Shown here piece by piece: positions 56,111 through 64,000 of a DNA stretch of 64,000 nt (within the stretch, counting starts at the first letter, position 1; every line of letters starts with the position of its first letter). The notes below the pieces were generated by a model that was not told where the DNA came from, searched no databases, and worked only from the letters and a program-made list of their open reading frames with translations. The DNA is from Ovis canadensis (Eukaryota; Chordata; Mammalia; Artiodactyla; Bovidae), in the NCBI RefSeq assembly GCF_042477335.2, contig NC_091246.1:211791501-211855500 (forward strand), given 5' to 3'. The translations under genes and the position numbers were made by a program.

Positions 56111-56660
56111 TAACAGAGCACCCCAAATACATGAAGCAAAAACAGGCAGAATTGTAGAGAGAATTAGACAATTCAACAATAATGCAAACCTTCAATATAT
56201 CACTTTCAGTGATGGATAGCACAACTAGCCAAAAGATTAGCAAGGAATTAGGCTTGAATCACTCTGTGAAAAAACTAGATTTAAGTGACATTTGTAGAAA
56301 ACTCCACTCAAAAATGGCAAAATACATATTCTTCTCAAGTGTACATGGAACATTCTCCAGGACCAGCCATATGTTAGGTCATAAATCTCAAAAAATTAAA
56401 AAGTATTGAAATAATACAAAGCATGTGTATCCCAATCACACTGGAATGAAGTTAGAAATCAATAACAAGAAATTTGGGAAATTCACAAAAATGTGGAAAT
56501 TAAGCAACACGCTCTCAATAACTAATGGGTCCAAGAATAAAACCACAAGGGAGATCAGAAAATAGTTTGAGATGAAGGAAAATAAAAACACACTTACCAA
56601 AATTTATGGGAGGAAGCTAAATCGGTGGAGAATATTTGCTCTATCAGTGTTATTTGAAAT
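56111..56660 (+). mobile_element. Old L1M ORF2 5' part, second piece
   Basis: 'gagcaccccaaatacatgaagcaaaaac', 'gacaattcaacaataatgc', 'cttctcaagtgtacatggaacattctccagg' and 'gaaattcacaaaaatgtggaaattaagc' continue the copy interrupted by BovB. Confidence 0.82.
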
Positions 56661-56859
56661 TCTGAAGAAGTTATGCAAGGACAATCAATTTTTTAAAGTT
56701 TGTAATTGTTGAAAGCTTGTCAATTCCTCCCTTAACAGTTGGATACCCAGTGGCTCGGAAAGGCTGAACAACTTTCTTACAGTCACAATGCTTGTCATGG
56801 AGACTCAGCAGAACCAGGACCCCAAGTCCCTGCATTAATTTTGGATCATCAAATATCTC

Positions 56860-57065
56860 TTCCTTTTTTTCAGTTGGAGGATAATTGTTTTAGAATATTG
56901 TGTTGGCCTCTGCCATACCTCAACATGAATCAGCCACAGGTATACATAAGCCCCTCCCTCCTAAGCCCCCCTCCTATCTCCCACCCCATCCCACCCCTCT
57001 AGGCTGTCACAGAGCGCTGGGTCAAGCTCCCTGTGTCACACAGCAAACATATACATTACGATGTT
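56860..57065 (-). mobile_element. L1 3' end
   Basis: 'cagttggaggataattgttttagaatattgtgttggc', 'cagccacaggtatacataagcccctccctcc' and 'cctctaggctgtcacagagcgctggg' are the antisense L1 3' UTR. Confidence 0.85.
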
Positions 57066-57069
57066 TAAA

Positions 57070-58272
57070 ATATATAGCAGGGGGGAGTTTGCTTCATCAC
57101 ACTTCTGATATCACATTGCTAATATTCAAATCATTCTTTCTTTCCTGCCATAGACTACAATTCTTTGTACGTTTACTTTAATCCTCTAGACTATTGATTC
57201 ATCAAATATGAAGACTTCCTTGTGTTTCTCTGGGTGTATTTGCATGGCACTTTGAGTAGTAATTATGAAAGCATATCTTGGACACCCATTATATTGCAAG
57301 CACTAGGCTACAAGTGCCTGCAATATAAGGCACTTTCATTGAACAAGGCACAGTCCTGTCTGCTGAGGAGATCAGTCATAGTCTAGTACATGCTCAATAC
57401 ATTCTTTGCTGATAAAGAAAATGGATTATGAAGCCACCAACTGGACCATCCTGCCTACTAAATAGCATTTGCTAGATTTACTGAAATACTTTAAACATCA
57501 TATTAAAAAGCTCAAAATGAAGAGCTACTCAGATACTAACTTCTCCAATAATACATTAAAACCACTAGTGAGCATCCCAAGCTCAGATTTTTTCAGATCA
57601 AAACAGTCTGAAATAAGGTCTGAGGAAAGCTTTTCCCTTTCAGAAAGGTGATTTCTGCCAATGAATGAGATCATATGCTTCCAAGCAGTAGGTCCCTGGG
57701 GATAATTCCTGCACTTTGAAAAATAAACTTAAAAGAGATTTCTTTTTAAAATATTGACAGCAACAATATAAAGTGCATTCCTAGTTTGGAAGGTAAATTA
57801 AATTACAGATGCGATGTTAACATACGCACACAGAGAAAGAAACCTGTGAGAAATTGGGTTGCATTGCAGACTGGATTTGGTCGGGGTCAGGTCTTCCTAA
57901 AGAGCAGTAGGTCCTGGGCCTTTCCAAGCTTTGTAACCACCGGACACACAGAAGTGCTATAGGTGAAACTGTGCCAAGGCTCTGAGGAGCTGGGCAACAC
58001 TGGTTTTACTTCTCTGTGGGCTCTGAGTGTCAGGCTGCTACAAAATGTAGCCCTGGAAAGACCTTGCTGTCTGCTTTCAGAAGTCACGCTACTTCTTGAT
58101 GCTTGCTGGATCTTTCCCCTAAGTGAAAAGGAAAGCTGTGTTATTGACCAGCTCAGTGATAAAGGATACAGACTAGAAAGGCAGAAGAATTCATGGGTAA
58201 CAGCAGGTTTCAAAAATGGGATCTAGAATCAGAGTCAGGGTGACCTAGAACCTAAAGAAGCATTTTCATTGC
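57070..58272. other. Mostly unassigned DNA
   Basis: An L2-like trace lies at 57,270-57,400 ('ttatattgcaagcactaggc'). No gene recognised. Open frames at 57,887-58,226 on both strands overlap and have no domain. Confidence 0.4.
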
Positions 58273-58274
58273 TG

Positions 58275-58620
58275 CTTTTTTAAAAATTAGACTATAATTG
58301 CTTTATAGTCTTATGTTAGTTTCTGATGTACAATGAAGTGAATCAGCTATATGTATACATATATCCCCTCCCTGTGGTACCTCCCTCCTACCACACCCCC
58401 ATTCCACCCCTCTAGGTCATCACAGAGCGCCGAACTGAGCTTCCTGTGCTTTATATCAAGTTCCCATTAGCTGTCTGTCTATTTTACACAAGGTAGTATA
58501 TATGTCCATCCTAATCTCCAGCTCATCCTTCCTCTTCCCCTCCTACCCCATTCCACATGTCAGTTCTCTACATCTATGTCTATTTCTGCCCTGAAAATAG
58601 GTTCATCTGTACTATTTTTA
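58275..58620 (-). mobile_element. L1 3' end
   Basis: 'gactataattgctttatagtc', 'gaagtgaatcagctatatgtatacatatatcccctcc', 'ctctaggtcatcacagagcgcc' and 'gcccgaaaataggttcatctgtac'-type blocks: antisense L1 3' UTR, older than the copies at 38 and 59 kb. Confidence 0.82.
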
Positions 58621-58714
58621 AATTGATGGCTCAAATCAGTGAAATGAGATTTAAAAAATAATCTTAACTTTGTATTTATTAGTATTTAGTGAATATTTTA
58701 GTCAGACTTGGTTA

Positions 58715-59268
58715 GGTTATGTTGTTCTTCAGTTGCCAAGTTGTGTCCAACTCTTTGCTACCCATGAACTACAGCAGCATCCCAGGCTTTCCTGTCCCTC
58801 ACCGTCCCCTGGAGTTCATGTCCATTGAATCAGTGATGCCATCCAACCATGTCATCCTCTGTCTCCCTCTTCTCCTTCTGCCTTCAGTCCTTTCCAGAAT
58901 GAGGGTATTTTCCAATGAGTTGGCTCTTCGCACCAGGTGGCCAAAGTAGTGTAGCTTCAGCCTCCGCATCAGTTCTTCCAATGAATATTCAAGGATTGAT
59001 TTCATGTAAGATTGACTGGTTTGATCTCCTTGCTGTCCAAGTGACTCTCAATAGTCTCCAGCATCACAGTTAAAAAGTGTCAGTGTTTCAGCACTCAGCC
59101 TTCTTCCGTACATGACTATTGGAAGGACTGCAGCCTTGACTATATGAACCTTTGTCTGCAAAGTGATGCCTTTGCCTTTTAGAACACTGTCTAGGTTTGT
59201 CTTAGCTTTCCTGCCAAGAAGCAACCACCTTCTAATTTCATGGCTGCAGTCACCATCCACACTATACT
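58715..59268 (-). mobile_element. Older, diverged BovB 3' fragment
   Basis: The order of blocks is that of BovB ('cagttgccaagttgtgtccaactc', 'ttgaatcagtgatgccatccaacc', 'ttctgccttcagtcctttccag', 'tttcatggctgcagtcaccatcc'), but divergence is visibly higher than in the other copies and the GTTCA tail is lost. The oldest BovB in the window. Confidence 0.88.
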
Positions 59269-59282
59269 GCAGTTTAAGAATG

Positions 59283-59545
59283 CCATTCTAACATGTATAC
59301 TATCATGTGAATTGAATCGCCAGTCTATGTCTGACGCAGGATGCCGCATGCTTGGGGCTGGTGCATGGGGATGACCCAGAAAGATGTTATGGGGAGGGCG
59401 GTGGGAGGGGGGTACATGTTTGGGAATGCATGTAAGAATTAAAGATTTTAAAATTTAAAAAAAAAATAAATAAATAAAATAAAATAAAAAACAGTAAAAA
59501 TAAATAAATAAATAAATAAAAAACAAAACAAACAAACAAAAAAGC
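59283..59545 (+). mobile_element. Young L1 3' end with long A-rich tail
   Basis: Only about 180 bp of 3' UTR ('cattctaacatgtatactatcatgtg' to 'gaattaaagattttaaaattt') followed by 85 bp of A-rich (AAAT)n and (AAAC)n tail. Nearly identical to 38,310-38,500. Confidence 0.9.
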
Positions 59546-59554
59546 CCTCCAAAT

Positions 59555-59885
59555 AACTTAGTGGGTTAGTGGCTATTAATAAAGTTTTATTTTGCTCTGC
59601 TAACATGTCTATTATAGGTTGGCATAAGCCTCTGCCCATTGCAGACACTAATTCTAGACCAATGGAGCTGTCACCATCTCAAACACTGCTGATCATCATG
59701 TCAGAGAAAAGGTGGGTCTGGACGGTCTTCTTCTGGCAGATATATGATCTTGCCCAAAGGGACAGATGTCCCTCCAATGACAACACATTTGGCAGAACTA
59801 GTCACCTGGCCCCACCCAACCGCAAGAGAGCAGGGAGTGCAAGCCTACCACATACCCAAAGTCAGGGAGCCAGAAATAGCTGGTG
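59555..59885. mobile_element. Ancient interspersed repeat, LTR-like
   Basis: 'ggctattaataaagttttattttgctctgctaacatg' to 'agaactagtcacctggccccacccaaccgcaag' and 'gagccagaaatagctgg'. Same family as 741-1,125. Class uncertain (MaLR/ERVL LTR suspected). Confidence 0.5.
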
Positions 59886-60521
59886 AATAGCAATGACCTT
59901 CACAGGAAGGATTGTGATAATCAAAGCAGAACAGAAAGTCCAGCATTCCAGCTAATAAAGCTCTTCCTGTGTACCATCAACCCTTCATCAAAAACATTTC
60001 GGCTTCTACTAGGGACCAGGCTCTGTATTACTGTATTCCAGGCACTTGCCCCATTATTTTGTGATTGGCCTGGACCTGTCATATTCAGCCCATCATTTAT
60101 CCACCAGCAGGCAATTTGGCTCCTACCTTCTATGCTTCCATTGATTGCAGAACCCACCATGTGGATAAGCTGTGACTAAGTAATCAGTTCAACTGGAAAT
60201 TGCAGGAGGAATCATTCAGAGCAGGTTCTGTCACAGTAGTATATGGGGTTTAATACGATTTGGAGTTTAATATCTGAAAAGACAAGGTTGCAAACTCCAC
60301 TGCCCGCAGGGGACAGACAGGTAACATAATGGAATGGAGAGACTGAGTGTGGGAGGCGAGGTGTGGTGGGGGCTAAGCTGAAACTGGAAAGAATGTGGCC
60401 TATCTGAAAGGCACAGAGGTTCTCATCTGGATTCTTAGGGAAAATTTTGGTTTGGGATTTTGTTCTCCCCAAAATCAATTTTTTTAAATTACACTCAATG
60501 AACCAAATAAAGCATATCATA
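59886..60521. other. Unassigned DNA
   Basis: No gene or named repeat recognised. It is the 5' flank of the large BovB insertion. Confidence 0.4.
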
Positions 60522-60597
60522 AGCAAAATTTTGCCTGCAGGCTACCAATTTGCACTCTCCGCTGAAAAGGTTTGGGTTATTAATATGTGTCCCATGA
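60522..60597. repeat. 76-bp direct repeat, left copy
   Basis: It matches 62,638-62,713 over 76 bp without gaps, with 6 mismatches by eye (about 92 percent). The two copies lie immediately against the two ends of a BovB. It is best read as an unusually long target-site duplication. Confidence 0.93.
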
Positions 60598-62637
60598 CTA
60601 TACAGTGGAAGTGAGAAATAGATTTAAGGGACTAGAACTGATAGACAGAGTACTTGATGAACTATGGACGAAGGTTCACAACATTGTATGGGAGACAGGG
60701 AGCAAGACCATCCCCAAGAAAAAGAAATGCAAAAAAAGCAAAATGGCTGTCTGAGGAGGCCTTAAAAATAGCTGTAAAAAGAAGAGCGGTGAAAGGCAAA
60801 GGAAAAAAGGAAAGATATATGCATCTGAATGCAGAGTTCCAAAGAATAGCAATGGGAGATAAGAAACGTTACCTCAGCGATCAATGCAAAGAAATAGAGG
60901 AAAACAATAAAGTGGGAAAGACTAGAGATTTCTTGAAAAAAAATTAGAGATACTAAGGGAACATTTCATGCAAAGATGGGCTCAGTAAAGGACAGAAATG
61001 GTATGGACCTAACAGAAGCAGAAGATATTAAGAAGATGTGGCAAGAAAACACAGAAGAACTACACAAAAAAGATCTTCACGACACAGATAATCATGAAGG
61101 TGTGATCACTCACATTTACCTAGAGCCAGACATCCTAGAATGTGAAGTCAGGTGGGCCTTAGGAAGCATCATTATGAACAAAGCTAGTGGAGGTGATGGA
61201 ATTCCAGTTGAGCTATTTCAAATCCTGAAAGATGATGCTGTGAAAGTGCTGCACTCAATATGCCAGCAAATTTGGAGAACTCAGCAGTGGCCACCGGACT
61301 GGAAAAGGTCAGTTTTCATTCCAGTCCCAAAGAAAGGCAATGTCAAAGAGTGCTCAAACTACTGCACAATTGCACTCATCTCACATGCTAGTAAAGTAAT
61401 GCTCAAAATTCACCAAGCCAGGCTTCAGCAATACATGAACCGAGAACTTCCTGATGTTCAAGCTGGTTTTAGAAAAGGCAGAGGAACCAGAGATCAAATT
61501 GCCAACATCCATTGGGTTATTGAAAAAGCTAGAGAATTCCAGAAAAACATCGATTTCTGCTTTATTGACTATGCCAACGCCTTTGACTGCATGGATCACA
61601 ATAAACTGTGGAAAATTCTGAAAGAGATGGGAATACCAGAGCACCTGACCTGCCTCTTGAGAAACCTCTATGCAGGTCAGGAAGCAACAGTTAGAACTGG
61701 ACATGGAACAACAAACTGGTTCCAAATAGGAAAAGGAGTACGTCAAGGCCATATATTGTCACCCTGCTTATTTAACTTCTATGCAGAGTACATCATGAGA
61801 AATGCTGGGCTGGAGGAAGCACAGGCTGGAATCAAGATTGGTGGGAGAAATATCAATAACCTCAGATATGCAGATGATACCACCCTTATGGCAGAAAGTG
61901 AAGAAGACCTAAAGAGCCTATTGATGAAAGTGAAAGAGGAGAGTGAAAAAGTTGGCTTAAAGCTCAACATTCAGAAAGCTAAGATCATGGCATCTAGTCC
62001 CATCACTTCATGGCAAATAGATGGGGAAACAGTGGCTGACTTTATTTTTCTGGGCTCCAAAATCACTGCAGATGGTGATTGCAACCATGAAATCAAAAGA
62101 TGCTTGCTCCTTGGAAGGAAGTTATGACCTACCTAGACAGCATATTAAAAAGCAGAGACATCATTTTGTCAACAAAGGTCCGTCTAATCAAGGCTATGGT
62201 TTTTCCAGTAGTCATGTGTGGATGTGAGAGTTGGACTATAAAGAAAGCTGAACACCAAAGAATTGATGCTTTTGAACTGTGGTGTTGGAGAAGACTCTTG
62301 AGAGTCCCTTGGACTGCAAGGAGATCCAACCAGTCCATTCTAAAGGAGATCAGTCCTGGGTGTGCATTGGAGGGACTGATGTTGAAGCTGAGACTCCAAT
62401 ACTTTGGCCACCTGATGTGGAGAGCTGACTCATTTGAAAAGACCCTGATGCTGGGAAAGATTGAGGGCAGGAGGAGAAGGGGATGACAGAGGATGAGATG
62501 GTTGGATGGCATCACCGACACAATGGACATGGGTTTGGGTGGACTCTGGGAGTTGGTGATGGACAGGGAGACCTGGCGTGCTGTGGTTCACAGGGTTGCA
62601 AAGAGTCGGACACGACTGAGCTACTGAACTGAACTGA
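60598..62637 (+). mobile_element. BovB, longest copy (2.04 kb)
   Basis: It starts upstream of the RT region ('ctatacagtggaagtgagaaatag') and ends in GAACTGAACTGAA. It lacks the 5' part with the endonuclease. The ORF is in three pieces separated by two single-base indels (near 60,943 and 62,119). It is flanked by the 76-bp repeats. Confidence 0.95.
60654..62486 (+). pseudogene. BovB ORF: linker, reverse transcriptase and C-terminal region
   Basis: Three consecutive frames make up the BovB protein downstream of its endonuclease. 60,654-60,947 (97 codons) is a lysine-rich linker (KAKWLSEEALKIAVKRR). 60,976-62,127 (383 codons) is the [12 protein letters not shown] at residues 68-77, GFRKGRGTRDQI at 164-175, FIDYANAFD at 196-204 with the first catalytic Asp, RQGHILSP at 256-263, YADD at 298-301. 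62,100-62,486 (128 codons) is the C-terminal region with CGCESWT. An extra A in an A8 run near 60,943 and a lost A near 62,119 break the frame. A live enzyme would reverse-transcribe BovB and SINE RNA at nicked DNA. Here the catalytic residues survive, but the missing endonuclease and the frameshifts make it inactive. The Cys after RQG is His. Confidence 0.92.
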
Positions 62638-62713
62638 AGCAAAATCTTGCCAGCAGGCTACCAATTTGTACTCTCCACTGTAAAGGTTTGGATTATTAAT
62701 ATGTGTCCCATGA
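62638..62713. repeat. 76-bp direct repeat, right copy
   Basis: Right-hand partner of 60,522-60,597. It directly follows the GAACTGAACTGA tail of BovB. Confidence 0.93.
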
Positions 62714-63041
62714 GGCTGATTACTTTTTTTAGGCGCCACTTCCTATTAGGCATATAGGTTCCTACTTTAGGTGCCTGCCACTGGGTTAATGAGGGAAGGG
62801 GCATCTGAAGTCAGAGCTGTGAGTGAGTCTGCAGTGTTGTTTGAATTACTGAAAGAGAGGGGCAGAGAGGGTACAAGGTTACCTTGATGAACTAACAATC
62901 ATTTGCAGAAAGATCAGTCTAACAAATTGAAAGGACATTGTTTAGTAATAGCTAATATTTCCTTTTAAACACAGTATACTAAATATATATTCAAATAAAT
63001 AGCATCCAGTTACAGAAAAGATGTGGCTCTCACTAAATTTC
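62714..63041. other. Unassigned DNA
   Basis: No gene or named repeat recognised. This is the continuation of the target locus to the right of BovB. Confidence 0.4.
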
Positions 63042-63252
63042 TCTTCCCTAGTGGTTCAGACAGTAAAGAATTCGCCTGCAATGCAGGAGACCTGGGTTTG
63101 ATCCCTGGGTTGGGAAGGTCCCCTTGGAGAAGGAAATGGTTACCCACTCCAGTAGTCTGGCCTGGAGAATTCCATGGACAAAAGAGACTGGCAGGCTACA
63201 GTCCATGGGGTCGCAAAGAGTCGAACATGATTCAGCAACTTTCACTCACTCA
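63042..63252 (+). mobile_element. Bov-tA SINE
   Basis: 'ctcttccctagtggttcagacagtaaag' to 'gagtcgaacatgattcagcaactttcactc', ending with a (TCAC)n tract. Full length. Confidence 0.94.
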
Positions 63253-63369
63253 CATTTCATTATTACTAAATTGTACTGTGATACATTTCTATTTCATCCA
63301 GTGGACCCTCTCAAGATTTTGCCACAGGTGCCCCTCAGATTATACATGTAGGATTGTTTAGTGGTGCCA

Positions 63370-63485
63370 GAACTTCGAGTATGGAGTCAAATTAGCCTTC
63401 ATCAGCTTCATCACCTTAGGTAAGTGGCTGAACCTCTCTGTGTCTCAAATTCTTATCAGAAAAATAGGGATAATAATAGCACCTT
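63370..63485 (+). repeat. MIR SINE fragment
   Basis: 'gtatggagtcaaattagcc', 'aagtggctgaacctctctgtgtctcaaattc' and 'aaaatagggataataatagcacc' are MIR blocks in order. Confidence 0.8.
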
Positions 63486-64000
63486 TTTCTCTTAAATTAG
63501 TTTTTACACTTTTTTAAAATTAACTATAAGAAACTTCTGTGCTGTCACTCTTTACTAGAAAAATGACTTTTTCTTTTCCAACAAACTCTGTTCTTGACAG
63601 CTATTCTTTGAAGGTTACTCAAAGTCTTTCAAGACAAAGAAATGTCCGTACAGCTGCAGTAAAATCTTAGCACCGTGGTCCTTCTTTAGTTAGGGTTTTC
63701 ATTACCATTTCACAAGCTGGTTCTGGTTAGAAAGCCCAGACCTTGTCTCTTTTCCATAGCTGGTGACTTCTATCTCACACCCCATTCCTCTGCAGACAAT
63801 TTCAAATGCACTTGAACGCTATAGACCAATCATTTACAAAGTAAACAATAATTTCTTCACAGGAGACTCCTAAAGGGATCTGTGGTGTTTTGATAATTTG
63901 CAGTCATGGAAACAGCACATAAAGTCTTTGGGTCATTGGAATGCTTTTAATTCATGCTTCCTGTGGCAGAGACTACTAATTGCTTCTCAGTAGCTTTTCT
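63486..64000. other. Unassigned DNA
   Basis: No gene or repeat recognised up to the window edge. Confidence 0.4.

Noticed and set aside
55431..56243. 270-codon open frame on the minus strand
   Set aside because: It is the antisense of a plus-strand BovB. BovB leaves long open antisense frames, seen also at 38,588-39,175, 62,129-62,530, 30,041-30,421, 13,694-14,134 and 7,740-8,066.
59460..59545. Low-complexity A-rich element of its own
   Set aside because: It directly follows the L1 3' UTR and is its poly(A) tail expanded by slippage.

Overview
This window is nuclear DNA of a bovid ruminant (cattle, buffalo, sheep or goat group). I cannot settle the species by eye. The evidence is the repeat complement: about 14 fragments of the RTE-type LINE BovB, some 17 ruminant SINEs of the Bov-tA and Bov-A2 types (several with clear target-site duplications, TSDs), and artiodactyl L1 3' ends of one young type. 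I found no host protein-coding exon that I can defend. Nearly every long open reading frame is a piece of BovB or L1, or the antisense shadow of one. The only RNA-gene relic is a decayed U6 snRNA pseudogene near 32.2 kb.

Layout. 0-9 kb: mostly old unique DNA with an L1 3' end, MIR fragments, Bov-tA/Bov-A2 SINEs and two BovB tails. 9-12.5 kb: two old L1M pieces, one split by BovB. 13.2-18.9 kb: a nested block in which an ERVL-like endogenous retroviral pol remnant (minus strand) was split by BovB, and that BovB was later split by L1; an MLT1-type LTR and a Bov-tA sit in the same block, and a diverged 210-bp segment occurs twice. 18.9-19.35 kb: two hAT (Charlie-type) MITEs. 21.4-24.2 kb: an L1 3' end, then a minus-strand BovB (itself split by L1) that landed at the 5' junction of a plus-strand BovB. 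24.2-29.2 kb and 32.5-35.9 kb: the repeat-poor parts and the best places to look for conserved non-coding elements. 29.2-30.4 kb: a BovB with a clean 12-bp TSD. 35.9-41.6 kb: L1M remnants; one minus-strand L1M 5' region carries four later insertions (L1, two BovB, a mariner MITE). 41.9-51.9 kb: four MLT1-type LTRs in the same orientation, plus SINEs, L1 and MIR. 53.4-56.7 kb: L1M pieces, one split by BovB. 56.8-59.5 kb: L1 3' ends and an old BovB. 60.5-62.7 kb: the longest BovB, with a mostly open reverse-transcriptase frame and an unusual 76-bp direct repeat on both sides. 62.7-64 kb: a Bov-tA and a MIR fragment.

No set of genes here acts as a pathway. What the window records is the order of transposition: ERVL, MaLR, L1M, MIR and hAT first, then BovB and Bov SINEs, and the youngest L1 copies last. 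I found no convincing new biological system. The best leads are the 76-bp flanking repeat of the 60.6-kb BovB, the BovB/L1 chimeric reading frame, the three CRE-like sites at 17.5 kb and the two repeat-poor islands.
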